From Chloroflexota bacterium (GTDB lineage: Bacteria > Chloroflexota > Anaerolineae > Anaerolineales > Anaerolineaceae), in NCBI GenBank assembly GCA_023381565.1, contig JAMCRR010000096.1, positions 125,942-189,941 on the forward strand: 64,000 nucleotides of DNA. The letters are read 5' to 3'. Every line of letters starts with the position of its first letter. The stretch's first letter is position 1. Of the stretch, positions 54,854 through 63,951 are shown in pieces. A program made the position numbers and the translations under genes. The notes beneath the pieces are model-generated. The model worked only from the letters and a program-made list of their open reading frames with translations. It searched no databases and was not told the origin of the DNA.

Positions 54854-56008
54854 CTAAAATTTTAGCGGTTTATTTCGGATAAAATCCAAAGCGGCGTTGA
54901 TTGCCCAATCCAGCGTCATCTGAGGTGGGCCTCCATATGAACGGGTTTGATTTATTAGCCGGTCTGGGTCAACCAAAACCAGGTACAGAGTTTGAGATCC
55001 AGAACCGTGATGGAGAGAAGCCCCCAGGCCGATATCCGCGCGGTACTCGAGGCGCGTCTTCTGCACAAGATCTTTGAGAGTATCTGGACCAGCGTTGTCA
55101 GCAAATTCCACGCCACCCCGGAAGGCCTGTCCTGCAGATCCCAACCGCCGCAGCAGCTCTCCCTGAAGACCTGATTCTACTACGGCGAGGGATCTCGATT
55201 CCAGGGCGAGCGCCTGGAATGCAGCCTGTTCCAGAGTGGTTCCATCTTCCCCATAGATCCGGTCGCCTAAACGAGCGCGGATGAGTTCTGCAACCTCTCC
55301 AATCATGCGATTGGCCTCTTCGGCAGATCCAGCTTTGGCTGTGATGCGGATATCGGTTTGGCCGGGATGAGCAAGGAGACCAACGGTAGGATTGCCCAGG
55401 GTTTCCAGATCTCCGATGAGCTCATCCACCTGGGATTCGCCAATCGAGGCGGTATGCAGCACCCGCGCCGAGATCACCTCATGAAGGTCGAATTTCGATC
55501 TCAAGTACGGGAGAACAGAATTCTGAAAAATTTGCTCCATTTCACGCGGCACCCCGGGGAGGGAAATCACAGTCGACCCATGGATCCCGATGAGAAATGC
55601 TGGTGCGGTCCCTACGGGGTTTTCAATGGCGGTGGCACCAAAGGGGATATATGCCTGGCGCCGGTTATTTTCAGTTGCCGGACGCCCATAGCGTTTGAAG
55701 CGGTCCACGATCTGTTCCCAGAGCTCTGGGCGGAACTCAAGTGCGACTCCGGCTGCCTCAGCGATTGCCTGGCGTGTAGGGTCGTCGACAGTTGGTCCGA
55801 GGCCGCCTGTGGTAATAACGATCTCTGCTCGGTGAATGGCTTCGCGGACGGTTTGGGCGATCCGGGAGGCATTGTCGCCAACGGTCATCGTGCGATATAA
55901 GTCAATGCCCGCATCTCGGAGCGCTCTCGCCAGATAACGAGTATTCGTATCGACTATCTCGCCGAGGAGCAGTTCGGTCCCGATCGTGATGATCTCTGCA
56001 ACTGGCAT
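54854..56008 (-). CDS. cinA: CinA-like protein with a degenerate amidase domain
   Basis: 384 residues. Residues 1-170 form the MoaB/Mog-like CinA domain: AEIITIGTELLLGEIVDTN, VITTGGLGPTVDDPTR and SLPGVPREMEQIF. A middle KH-like region follows. Residues about 259-384 align with the nicotinamide-nucleotide amidase (PncC) domain, but the catalytic AESCTGG is VESGLQG and later signatures are eroded, so amidase activity is doubtful. Full-length CinA proteins work in NMN deamidation and ADP-ribose hydrolysis. I use the ATG at 56008; a longer frame to 56095 adds 29 residues unlike the family. Confidence 0.87.
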   Translation of the reverse strand: MPVAEIITIGTELLLGEIVDTNTRYLARALRDAGIDLYRTMTVGDNASRIAQTVREAIHRAEIVITTGGLGPTVDDPTRQAIAEAAGVALEFRPELWEQIVDRFKRYGRPATENNRRQAYIPFGATAIENPVGTAPAFLIGIHGSTVISLPGVPREMEQIFQNSVLPYLRSKFDLHEVISARVLHTASIGESQVDELIGDLETLGNPTVGLLAHPGQTDIRITAKAGSAEEANRMIGEVAELIRARLGDRIYGEDGTTLEQAAFQALALESRSLAVVESGLQGELLRRLGSAGQAFRGGVEFADNAGPDTLKDLVQKTRLEYRADIGLGASLHHGSGSQTLYLVLVDPDRLINQTRSYGGPPQMTLDWAINAALDFIRNKPLKF

Positions 56009-56212
56009 TATAACTACCCTTGGTATGAATATGGAAACCCTGGTAAGGGTTTCCACCTTATTGGACAAGTTTAACATGATTTCGATAAAAGTCAAACGAG
56101 AATGAAGCCGCAGGTAGGGATGGAGAAAGTGAAATTGGGGTAAAATCTATTCGAAAGTAACCAGGTCCACTCGTCGATCCCCACAGTCATCTAAAGGCGG
56201 AATGGTCGGATT

Positions 56213-57382
56213 ATGCGTATCGGTATGCTGGCGGACACCTATAAGCCTCACATCAGCGGTGTCACTAACTATATCTCGCTCAATAAGAAGCGCCTGGAGG
56301 CTCTGGGGCATCAGGTATATGTCTTCACGTTCGGCGATCCTGAAACCGTCGATGACGAGCCAAACATCATCCGGGCTCCGGGAGTCCCCCTCATTCAAAC
56401 AGGTTACTACTTCAGTTTCGGATATCCCCGGGCAGTAAGCCGCAAATTACAAAGCATGGATATTATTCATATCCACCATCCATTCCTGAGCGGAAGGCTG
56501 GCGCTGCACTATTGTAAGCACCGCAATATCCCGTTGGTATTCACCAATCATACGCGGTACGACCTGTATATCCAGGCTTACCTGCCGGTGCTGCCCGAGG
56601 GGATGGGAGAGACATTCTTGAAGGCTTATTTGCCTGCCTTCTGCCGCTCGGTGGACCTGGTCATCTCCCCTTCGGATGGGATGAAAGCCGTCCTCCGGAA
56701 TCTGGGTGTAGATGCACCCATCGAGGTTATCCCCAATGGGGTGGATCTGGCATCTTTACAAAGAGATCTCCATCCAATTCCAAGAGAAGAGCTCGGTTTT
56801 TCTAGGGAGGATATTGTTTTAATCAATGTTGGCCGACTCGCTCCTGAAAAGAACCTGCCATTTTTAATCCGGTCTTTTACAAAAATATTCGCTACTCATC
56901 CGCAGACAAAATTGTTATTAATCGGAGACGGACCGGACCGCCGAGAGCTGGAAGGATTGGTTTCGGACTTCGGGCTGCAAAAATCGATCTGTTTTACCGG
57001 TTCGCTTCCATATTCCCAGATCCCGCGATATCTGGCGGCTGCAGATGCGTTCGTAACCGCATCTGTGACGGAAGTCCACCCCCTGTCGATCATCGAAGCG
57101 ATGGCGCTAGGTTTACCTGTCCTGGGGATCGATTCTCCGGGGGTAGGAGATACCATCCAGGATGGATTTAACGGGCTTCTTTCTAAATCTGATATGGGGG
57201 AATTTTCAGGCAAGATGACCCATCTGGTGGAGGATGCACGTCTGCGGCTTCGTTTAGGAGCGGGGGCGCGCCAATCGGCGGAGAGTTATGCGATAGAAAA
57301 GACATCCCAGATGGTCGCCAGCCAGTATCAGATACTGGTAGAACGAAAAATGAAAGCAGCAAACCTCGGGCAACAGCGATGA
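56213..57382 (+). CDS. Family 4 glycosyltransferase
   Basis: 389 residues, GT-B fold. RIGMLADTYKPHISGVTNYI, IIHIHHPFLSGRLAL and VFTNHTRYDLYIQAYLP resemble glucosyl-diacylglycerol synthases. The sugar-nucleotide half has VGRLAPEKNLPFLIRSF, LLIGDGPDRRELEGL and TEVHPLSIIEAMALGLPVLG (the E-x7-E region). Likely transfers a sugar from a nucleotide donor to a lipid or glycan at the membrane; acceptor unknown. yraN follows with a 4-bp overlap, starting a run of yraN, miaA and an acyl-CoA synthetase. Confidence 0.87.
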   Translation: MRIGMLADTYKPHISGVTNYISLNKKRLEALGHQVYVFTFGDPETVDDEPNIIRAPGVPLIQTGYYFSFGYPRAVSRKLQSMDIIHIHHPFLSGRLALHYCKHRNIPLVFTNHTRYDLYIQAYLPVLPEGMGETFLKAYLPAFCRSVDLVISPSDGMKAVLRNLGVDAPIEVIPNGVDLASLQRDLHPIPREELGFSREDIVLINVGRLAPEKNLPFLIRSFTKIFATHPQTKLLLIGDGPDRRELEGLVSDFGLQKSICFTGSLPYSQIPRYLAAADAFVTASVTEVHPLSIIEAMALGLPVLGIDSPGVGDTIQDGFNGLLSKSDMGEFSGKMTHLVEDARLRLRLGAGARQSAESYAIEKTSQMVASQYQILVERKMKAANLGQQR

Positions 57383-57744
57383 AAACGAGGCGACAGTACG
57401 TGGGAAAATGGGGCGAGGCCCTGGCAGCTGATTATCTGATCGCACGGGGCTGCCAGATCGTCGGGCGCAATATCCGCACCCCTTATGGAGAGATCGATTT
57501 GCTGGCGATAGATGGCGATCAGACGGTATTTGTTGAAGTGAAGACCCGCACGACCGGAACGTTCGGCGCGCCAGAAGTATCGGTTACACCACGCAAACAA
57601 GCGCACATGCAGGCTGCTGCCGAAGCTTACCTGGTGGACCATCCTGAAATGGAAACCAGCTGGCGGATTGATGTCATTGCGATCTATGGAAGACCAGGTG
57701 ACCCAGCGCCCGAAATCGTGTGTTTCGAAAATGCAATTTCTTGA
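57379..57744 (+). CDS. yraN: YraN/UPF0102 endonuclease-fold protein
   Basis: 121 residues. GKWGEALAADYLIARGCQIVGRNIR, then TPYGEIDLLAIDGDQTVFVEVKTRT, gives the PD-(D/E)XK-like pattern E, GEID, VEVK. This family resembles Holliday-junction resolvases but its role is not settled. Its ATG overlaps the glycosyltransferase stop, and its end overlaps miaA by 14 bp. Confidence 0.93.
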   Translation: MKTRRQYVGKWGEALAADYLIARGCQIVGRNIRTPYGEIDLLAIDGDQTVFVEVKTRTTGTFGAPEVSVTPRKQAHMQAAAEAYLVDHPEMETSWRIDVIAIYGRPGDPAPEIVCFENAIS

Positions 57745-58684
57745 ATGCCCATCTCCCCTCGTAATTCTTCTGGGTCCTACGGCGGTCGGCAAAACCGAGG
57801 TTGCCATCCAGCTTGCGCTCCGCTTGGATGGGGAGATTGTGTCGGCAGATTCGCGCCTTTTTTACAGGGGAATGGACATTGGTACGGCGAAACCGACTCC
57901 TGCACAAAGGAATGTTGTCCCTCACCACCTGATCGACCTGGTCAATCCTGATGAGGGGTTGAGCCTGGCGGTTTTCCAGAAGCTGGCGCAAGAAGCCATC
58001 GGTGAAATTCATGCTCGAGGGAAGCTGCCCATCCTGGTTGGCGGAACTGGCCAGTATATCCGGGCTGTAACCGAAGCCTGGGAACCGCCGGCATTACCAC
58101 CCGATCTGGTGCTTCGCAGGGTGCTGGAGGGTTGGGCGACCGAGATTGGCCCGAATGAGCTCCACGCCCGGTTAATGCGGTTGGACCCGGAAGCCGCGCA
58201 GCGCATCGATGCGCGTAATCTGCGCCGCACGCTGCGCGCCTGGGAAGTGATCCTGCGCAGCGGAAGAAGATTCTCAGAGCAGCGTATCAGGTCCAAGTCT
58301 GATGATCAGATCTTACAGATCGGTTTATCCAGACCGCGAGCGGAGCTTTTTGAGCGAGCTGATGAGCGCATCGACACGATGATCGGGGATGGTTTTGTAG
58401 ATGAGGTGCGCGGATTGCTTGCGCAGGGATATTCGCCTGAATTACCCCCCCTGTCGGCGATTGGTTACCGCGAGATAGTCGAATATCTGATGGGGAATAT
58501 AACTTTGGAGATGGCAGTAAATGAAATGAAACGTTTGACGCACAAGTTCATCCGACGCCAGGCAACCTGGTTCAAGGCGAGCGACCCCGCAATTCACTGG
58601 TTCGAGATGGGACCGAAAACGGTTGATACAATTGTGACGTTCATCTGTACGTTTCAGTATGATCTGCAAGAGGAGCACTTATGA
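57731..58684 (+). CDS. miaA: tRNA dimethylallyltransferase
   Basis: 317 residues. It adds dimethylallyl to A37 of tRNAs reading codons that start with U, using the product of the isoprenoid pathway (see fni). ILLGPTAVGKTEVAIQLAL is the P-loop, with GEIVSADSRLFYRGMDIGTAKP, HHLIDLVNPDE, LVGGTGQYIRAV and YREIVEYLMG downstream. The MQFLEC start at 57731 is preferred over 57668, because a P-loop normally lies near the N-terminus. It overlaps yraN and the next gene (ATGA). Confidence 0.95.
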   Translation: MQFLECPSPLVILLGPTAVGKTEVAIQLALRLDGEIVSADSRLFYRGMDIGTAKPTPAQRNVVPHHLIDLVNPDEGLSLAVFQKLAQEAIGEIHARGKLPILVGGTGQYIRAVTEAWEPPALPPDLVLRRVLEGWATEIGPNELHARLMRLDPEAAQRIDARNLRRTLRAWEVILRSGRRFSEQRIRSKSDDQILQIGLSRPRAELFERADERIDTMIGDGFVDEVRGLLAQGYSPELPPLSAIGYREIVEYLMGNITLEMAVNEMKRLTHKFIRRQATWFKASDPAIHWFEMGPKTVDTIVTFICTFQYDLQEEHL

Positions 58685-60357
58685 GGGCACGGCCGTGGCT
58701 ACAACATTATGACCAGGATGTGCCTGCGACCATTGACTATCCGGCAGTGCCACTGCACAGCTTTCTGGAACGGGCCGCGCAACTCTACCCGCAACGCCCG
58801 TGCACGATCTTTCATGGAGCCGAGCTTACCTACTCCCAGATGAATGCATTAGTCGAGCGCCTGGCAAGGGGTCTGGCCCAAACAGGAATTCACATAGGGG
58901 ATAGGGTTGGCGTGATGCTCCCAAACATCCCGCAATTTGTGGCGGCGTTCTATGCCATTCTGAAGGCTGGGGCAATCGTCGTAGCCATCAACCCCCAATA
59001 CAAAGCTCCCGAAGTCGAGCGCCAGGTGAACGATGCGGGGGTGACATGGCTGATTGCACTCGATTCGGCGTATCAACTGCTGCGCTCGATTCAACCCCAT
59101 ACAGAAGTTAAGCGACTGCTTATTACCTCTATGGACGAGAGCGTGGTGGGCGGGGAGCATTTCTTAAACTATGATCTTCCGGCCCAGGCTTACCCCGATC
59201 TTGCGCTGGCAGAGCAGGATAGGTGGCTGGCAAGTCTTACCCAAACAGGTCATCATGCGATGGTCGAGCTGCCGGATGTCGGACCGGACGACGTAGCGAT
59301 TTTCCAATATACCGGCGGCACTACCGGCATTCCCAAAGCAGCAATTGGGCTGCACCGCAACCTGGTGGCGAACACACTCCAGTTCCGCCGGTGGCTGGTG
59401 AATATGGAGGATGGAAAAGAGACCCTGCTCGCGGCGATCCCCATGTTCCACGTCTATGGGATGGTCCTCGCGATGAGCCTGGGAGTGGCGGCAGGGGCGT
59501 CGCTGGTTATCATCCACAATCCACGCGACCTGGAGGATTTGCTTTCGTCGATTGAGAAGTACAAAGCCACGATATTTCCTGGCGTGCCGACGATGTACAA
59601 TGCCATCAACCATTTTCCTGGAGCGCAACAGGGAAAATATCAACTCCGATCTATAAAAGCCTGTATCTCAGGGTCTTCACCGTTATTGAGAGAGACTAAA
59701 GATCAATTCGAGGCATTAACCGGCGGTAAATTGGTCGAGGGATATGGGCTTTCGGAAGCTCCAACGGCCACGCACTGCAACCCAATCCTGGGTGAAAATC
59801 GCCCCGGTTCGATCGGCCTGCCTCTGAGCGATGTGGATGCCCAAATCGTCGATCTAGAAGATGGCAACACAGTGCTGGTGCCAGGAGAAACCGGAGAGCT
59901 GGTGGTGCGCGGCCCGCAGGTGATGAGCGGATATCATCATATGGCCGAGGAAACAGCGCATGTGCTTCAGGATAGCTGGCTGCACACCGGCGACATTGGC
60001 AGGATGGACGTGGATGGCTATTTCTACATTGTCGATCGGAAGAAAGATTTAATCAAAGTTGGTGGGTTGCAGGTTTGGCCGCGTGAAGTGGAGGAGGTCA
60101 TTGCGGCGCATCCAGCGGTTCAGGAAGTGGGCGTAGCCGGCATACCAGATACCTATCATGGGGAAATTGTGAAGGCATGGGTGGTGTTGAAATCCGGAAA
60201 GACAATTTCAGCCGACGAAATTTTGGCGTGGTGCGAAGCGAGCCTGTCACGATATAAGATCCCCAGACAGGTCGAATTTCGAGATGAGCTCCCCAAGACA
60301 ACGGTTGGAAAAATCCTTCGCCGCGAATTGGTGAGGCAGCATCTGGCAAAAGCTTAA
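58681..60357 (+). CDS. Long-chain acyl-CoA synthetase
   Basis: 558 residues, ANL superfamily. The ATP loop is FQYTGGTTGIPKAAIG. EGYGLSEAPTATHCN, TGELVVRGPQVMSGY and LHTGDIGRMDVDGYF lie in the adenylation domain, and the C-terminal lid ends with DELPKTTVGKILRRELVR including the catalytic Lys. It activates fatty acids with ATP and CoA. It starts in the miaA stop (ATGA) and closes the operon; a perfect hairpin follows. Confidence 0.93.
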   Translation: MRARPWLQHYDQDVPATIDYPAVPLHSFLERAAQLYPQRPCTIFHGAELTYSQMNALVERLARGLAQTGIHIGDRVGVMLPNIPQFVAAFYAILKAGAIVVAINPQYKAPEVERQVNDAGVTWLIALDSAYQLLRSIQPHTEVKRLLITSMDESVVGGEHFLNYDLPAQAYPDLALAEQDRWLASLTQTGHHAMVELPDVGPDDVAIFQYTGGTTGIPKAAIGLHRNLVANTLQFRRWLVNMEDGKETLLAAIPMFHVYGMVLAMSLGVAAGASLVIIHNPRDLEDLLSSIEKYKATIFPGVPTMYNAINHFPGAQQGKYQLRSIKACISGSSPLLRETKDQFEALTGGKLVEGYGLSEAPTATHCNPILGENRPGSIGLPLSDVDAQIVDLEDGNTVLVPGETGELVVRGPQVMSGYHHMAEETAHVLQDSWLHTGDIGRMDVDGYFYIVDRKKDLIKVGGLQVWPREVEEVIAAHPAVQEVGVAGIPDTYHGEIVKAWVVLKSGKTISADEILAWCEASLSRYKIPRQVEFRDELPKTTVGKILRRELVRQHLAKA

Positions 60358-60367
60358 CCACAACAAA

Positions 60368-60392
60368 CCGGCGGGTCTCATGGACCCGCCGG
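60368..60392 (-). terminator. Hairpin between the convergent acyl-CoA synthetase and ftsH genes
   Basis: CCGGCGGGTC (60368-60377) and GACCCGCCGG (60383-60392), perfect 10-bp stem with a 5-nt loop. The minus side is followed by TTTGTTGT, so it mainly suits ftsH but may stop both. Confidence 0.75.
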
Positions 60393-60415
60393 ATGTCGAT
60401 CATAATTAAGCGTTC

Positions 60416-62284
60416 CTAATTGGCTTTATTGGCAACCAGCACAGGAGTCGGGCTCTTTTTCTCATATGGAGGCGGGAAGATCTTTTCGAACTCCTCGCGT
60501 GAGATCGTCTCGACCTCGAGCAAGCGAGAGGCGACTTCGTCGAGTTTATCGCGATATTCCACCAGGATGTCGCGCGCTCTATCATAAGCGTCATTCACCA
60601 GCCGGCGAACTTCGTGATCGATCTTTTCGGCAACTGCTTCGCTGTAGTCTCTTTGTTCTGAGATTTCGCGGCCGAGGAAGATCAGCTCTTCTTTCTGACC
60701 GTAGACCATGGGGCCGAGCTCACTGCTCATGCCCAGGCGAGTGACCATATTGCGCGCTACCTGTGTAACGCGTTCGATATCATTCGATGCGCCAGAGGTG
60801 ATGTCGTCGAAGACGATCTCTTCCGCGGCGCGACCGCCAAGCAAGCCGATCATATCGGCTACCAATTTCTTGCGGGCCATCAGGGTGCGGTCTTCTTCAG
60901 GCAGCGACATAGTAAAGCCGCCGGCCATTCCGCGGGCAATAATGGAAACCTTCTGCACCGGATCAGCTTCGGGTAGGGTATTGATCACGACGGCATGCCC
61001 GGCCTCGTGGTAGGCGACAATGCGCTTTTCGGCTTCGCTGATCAGGCGGCTCTTGCGTTCGGGACCGGCAATAACGCGCTCGATGGCTTCTTCCAGCTCG
61101 AGCTGAGAAATGGAGCGTTTGTTCGCCCGTGCGGAAAGAATAGCGGCCTCATTTACCAGGTTCTCGAGGTCTGCGCCCACAAAGCCAGGCGTTGCCCGAG
61201 CAATGACGCCGAGATCCACTCCTGGGCCAAGCGGTTTGCCTTTCGCGTGGACCTTTAGGATGGCCTCTCTTCCGCGCATATCGGGACGGTCAAGGACTAC
61301 CCGGCGGTCAAACCGTCCGGGACGGAGCAAGGCAGGATCGAGAATATCAGGACGGTTGGTGGCTGCCATAATAATGACATTAGTGTCAGTATCAAACCCG
61401 TCCATTTCGACCAGCATCTGGTTCAGGGTCTGCTCGCGTTCGTCGTGGCTACCGCCGAGACCAGCGCCGCGCTGCCGCCCAACAGCATCGATTTCATCGA
61501 CGAAAACGATGCAGGGTGAGTGGCGTTTAGCCTGGTCAAACAAGTCGCGCACCCGGCTGGCGCCAACACCTACGAACATCTCGACAAATTCCGAACCGGA
61601 GATCGAGAAGAAGGGGACCCCGGCCTCGCCCGAGACCGCTTTTGCCAGCAGGGTTTTTCCGGTGCCGGGTGGGCCTACAAGCAGCACGCCTTTGGGAATG
61701 CGCGCTCCCAGAGAGATAAATTTCTGCGGTTCTCGCAGGAACTCTACAACTTCTTTGAGCTCCTCCTTAGCCTCTTCCACCCCGGCGACATCTTCAAAGG
61801 TGACCGTAGGTTGATCCCCTGTGAACATACGCGCCCGAGACTTTCCGAACGACATCGCTGCATTATTGCTTCCCTGAGCTTGCCGGAATATGAACCAGAA
61901 TAAGCCTGCCAGGAAGATAAAGGGCAATATGTACCCTAATGCAGTGATTACACCTAACCATGCGCTCGGAGGTTGAACCTCGATTTGGATTTTATTTGCA
62001 GCTAACTCGGCAGGGGTGACCCCAAGCTGTGTTAATTGATCGATCAAGCTGGTATTGGTTTCCTGATGGGATATCTTCTGGCTCCCATCGGATAAGTACA
62101 CCTGAATCTGACTATCTTGTTCGACAATGCGCTGGACTTTACCTTGTTGTATATCGGATGCCACCTGGTTTATCGGTATAACGTCCTGGCTGGTGCTCTG
62201 CTGTCTAAAATTATAGACAACCATCGCAATGATGGCTACGAACAACAGCAGGTAGATGACATACGATTGGTTACGTGAACTCAC
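60416..62284 (-). CDS. ftsH: ATP-dependent zinc metalloprotease FtsH
   Basis: 622 residues. Two N-terminal membrane helices ([19 protein letters not shown] and about 110-130) flank a small outer domain. The AAA module has [41 protein letters not shown] and [19 protein letters not shown]. The protease site is [10 protein letters not shown] (HExxH), with a C-terminal Asp-containing region. It degrades damaged membrane proteins and some soluble regulators. A TATAAT on the minus strand near 62350 is a possible -10. Its gene neighbours do not explain a special role. Confidence 0.97.
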   Translation of the reverse strand: MSSRNQSYVIYLLLFVAIIAMVVYNFRQQSTSQDVIPINQVASDIQQGKVQRIVEQDSQIQVYLSDGSQKISHQETNTSLIDQLTQLGVTPAELAANKIQIEVQPPSAWLGVITALGYILPFIFLAGLFWFIFRQAQGSNNAAMSFGKSRARMFTGDQPTVTFEDVAGVEEAKEELKEVVEFLREPQKFISLGARIPKGVLLVGPPGTGKTLLAKAVSGEAGVPFFSISGSEFVEMFVGVGASRVRDLFDQAKRHSPCIVFVDEIDAVGRQRGAGLGGSHDEREQTLNQMLVEMDGFDTDTNVIIMAATNRPDILDPALLRPGRFDRRVVLDRPDMRGREAILKVHAKGKPLGPGVDLGVIARATPGFVGADLENLVNEAAILSARANKRSISQLELEEAIERVIAGPERKSRLISEAEKRIVAYHEAGHAVVINTLPEADPVQKVSIIARGMAGGFTMSLPEEDRTLMARKKLVADMIGLLGGRAAEEIVFDDITSGASNDIERVTQVARNMVTRLGMSSELGPMVYGQKEELIFLGREISEQRDYSEAVAEKIDHEVRRLVNDAYDRARDILVEYRDKLDEVASRLLEVETISREEFEKIFPPPYEKKSPTPVLVANKAN

Positions 62285-62408
62285 AGATACCTCCGCTACA
62301 CATACGCAACTCCAGAAAAGGAGTCTTTTCTTTGATATTGATTATACCAATTATCTGCATTAATATTGTAAGAATTAAGCCATTTATTGTTTGAATTATT
62401 CATGATCG

Positions 62409-63620
62409 TCAATGCATCGCCCGATTGACCGTAAGCAAAGTTTTATACGCCTGCTGAAGATGATCCCGGTCGTGGGTGACGATGAAACCAACCAGTTCGC
62501 CCAATCGGGTAGGTCCGAAGATGGCATGCCGGGCAGGGAGGTTCCACTCCTCTGGTCGCAGCTGGTTTAGGATCGAAAGGGTTCCCTTGCGGCAGTTCAG
62601 AAAATCAGCCAGTGCTGCAGGACCTTTTTGATGAAAGTAATCTCGCTCCTCTGCCCATGAGTCGGTATCCATTCCAGGAAGAAATGGATTTACTTCAGTA
62701 ATCAGCTTGTGCAGGCGCGGCAGATCCACTTCACGCTCGACATCCCGCAGGTGACAGAGAATTTCTGTAAAACTCCATTCCCCGGGTAGAGGGCGCACGT
62801 ACCACCTGTCCGGACTGGTCTTCTGTCCCAGGGTATTGAGGGCTGCGGGAGTGGATTTCAGGATCGGGAGCATTGCGGTGACATCGGTGTAATCTGGCAG
62901 ACCAGAGCTCTCATCGATTGCGTCAAACCATTCAAAGATATGGTCCAGGTCACCCTCGTATCTCTGTGAAGTAGATTCTGGGGCGAGGTGGTCTTCATTC
63001 AGCCAGGCTGTTGTAAGCCCCAAATGCATGGCGGGGGTAATATCGTCGGATTTGCTGTCGCCGATCATTACCACAGGTCCTGTAGGGCATCCCATCTGGG
63101 CTAAGATTTCGGCAAAATAAGCCGGGTTTGGCTTGGTAAAGTGAAATGTTTCATAGCTGGACACGACTGAAAACGCTCGGTCCGAAACGGGCAGCTGCGC
63201 CCAAGCGAGGCGTTGTTTGATGGCTGTATAAGGAAAAAGCGGATTGGTAGCAATTGCAACCTGGTATCCCTTCTCAAAAGCCCGATCGACCAGCTCGATC
63301 GCTTTCCGCCGCGGCCTGGTGAGCGATTCTAGGGTTGGGAATACTTCCTGGTAGAATGCATCGATTTCGGGTTTTAGGGCTTCTTTATCGACGTGAAGCG
63401 CCGGGTAGAATGCACTGTCAAAAACCTGCTCGAGTGTTTGTCCAGGGTCGTCATTTGTCACCATTTTTTGGGTCGCATTCAAGAGGTTTTGGATAAAATT
63501 GGCGGGGTTGAAGCGACTTTTGAAATGGTTCCCGATAGCCTTGAAGTATGCGTTTAGAAACACATCGATGTGGTTATCTAATAATGTGCCGTCGAGATCA
63601 ATGAGCAGAGTCGGGGCCAT
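62409..63620 (-). CDS. HAD-family hydrolase fused to a DinB-like domain
   Basis: 403 residues. Residues 1-235 are a HAD phosphatase: LLIDLDGTLLDNHID (nucleophile Asp), VAIATNPLFPYTA, and KPNPAYFAEIL with VMIGDSKSDDITPAMHLG. Residues about 265-403 resemble the DinB/YfiT four-helix metal-binding family: WSFTEILCHLRDVEREVD (His) and FIVTHDRDHLQQAYKTL (two His). DinB proteins often act in thiol-linked detoxification. The two-domain combination is uncommon. I use the ATG at 63620, with AGGA eight bases upstream, overlapping the next gene by 23 bp. Confidence 0.88.
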   Translation of the reverse strand: MAPTLLIDLDGTLLDNHIDVFLNAYFKAIGNHFKSRFNPANFIQNLLNATQKMVTNDDPGQTLEQVFDSAFYPALHVDKEALKPEIDAFYQEVFPTLESLTRPRRKAIELVDRAFEKGYQVAIATNPLFPYTAIKQRLAWAQLPVSDRAFSVVSSYETFHFTKPNPAYFAEILAQMGCPTGPVVMIGDSKSDDITPAMHLGLTTAWLNEDHLAPESTSQRYEGDLDHIFEWFDAIDESSGLPDYTDVTAMLPILKSTPAALNTLGQKTSPDRWYVRPLPGEWSFTEILCHLRDVEREVDLPRLHKLITEVNPFLPGMDTDSWAEERDYFHQKGPAALADFLNCRKGTLSILNQLRPEEWNLPARHAIFGPTRLGELVGFIVTHDRDHLQQAYKTLLTVNRAMH

Positions 63621-63951
63621 GTTCGGAATCCTGAAAGGCGGGTGGAAGGGGATGGCAGAGTCCGCAGCCGACATACGGCTCGGCCACCGCCGTCTTGCTT
63701 AAGGTGCAATATGCCGAAACCTGGACCCGTTTGCGCAAGCCCAACATATCGCGCTTCACTTCGCCCTGGAGAATGAGGTTTGGGCAGGCATTGGCGCGTA
63801 GAATCCCCGGGACAGGGCAGGTACGGCAAAGGTCAGGCGTCCAGTGCTGTGGTGTGGGAGAATCTTCAAGCAGGCGGCACTCTTCCTGGTGACGTCCGCG
63901 ACTATAATCTCCGTAGAAATAACGGCATTCAAATCCAGCCGGTGTTCGCAT
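63598..63951 (-). CDS. Cysteine-rich protein, unknown
   Basis: 117 residues with eleven cysteines. They occur as FECRYFYGDY, EECRLLED, LCRTCPVPGILRANACPN, SAYCTLSK and GCGLCHPLP. The layout suggests zinc or Fe-S binding. The sequence MRTPAGFECRYFYGDY looks like a proper start, at 63951; the frame itself stays open further upstream to 63999, but without support. I have a faint recollection of similar Chloroflexi proteins but cannot name a family. It is coupled to the HAD-DinB gene by a 23-bp overlap. Function unknown. Confidence 0.7.
   Translation of the reverse strand: MRTPAGFECRYFYGDYSRGRHQEECRLLEDSPTPQHWTPDLCRTCPVPGILRANACPNLILQGEVKRDMLGLRKRVQVSAYCTLSKTAVAEPYVGCGLCHPLPPAFQDSEHGPDSAH

Noticed and set aside
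57668-57730. N-terminal extension of miaA
   Set aside because: It overlaps yraN and adds 21 residues before a P-loop that is normally near the N-terminus.
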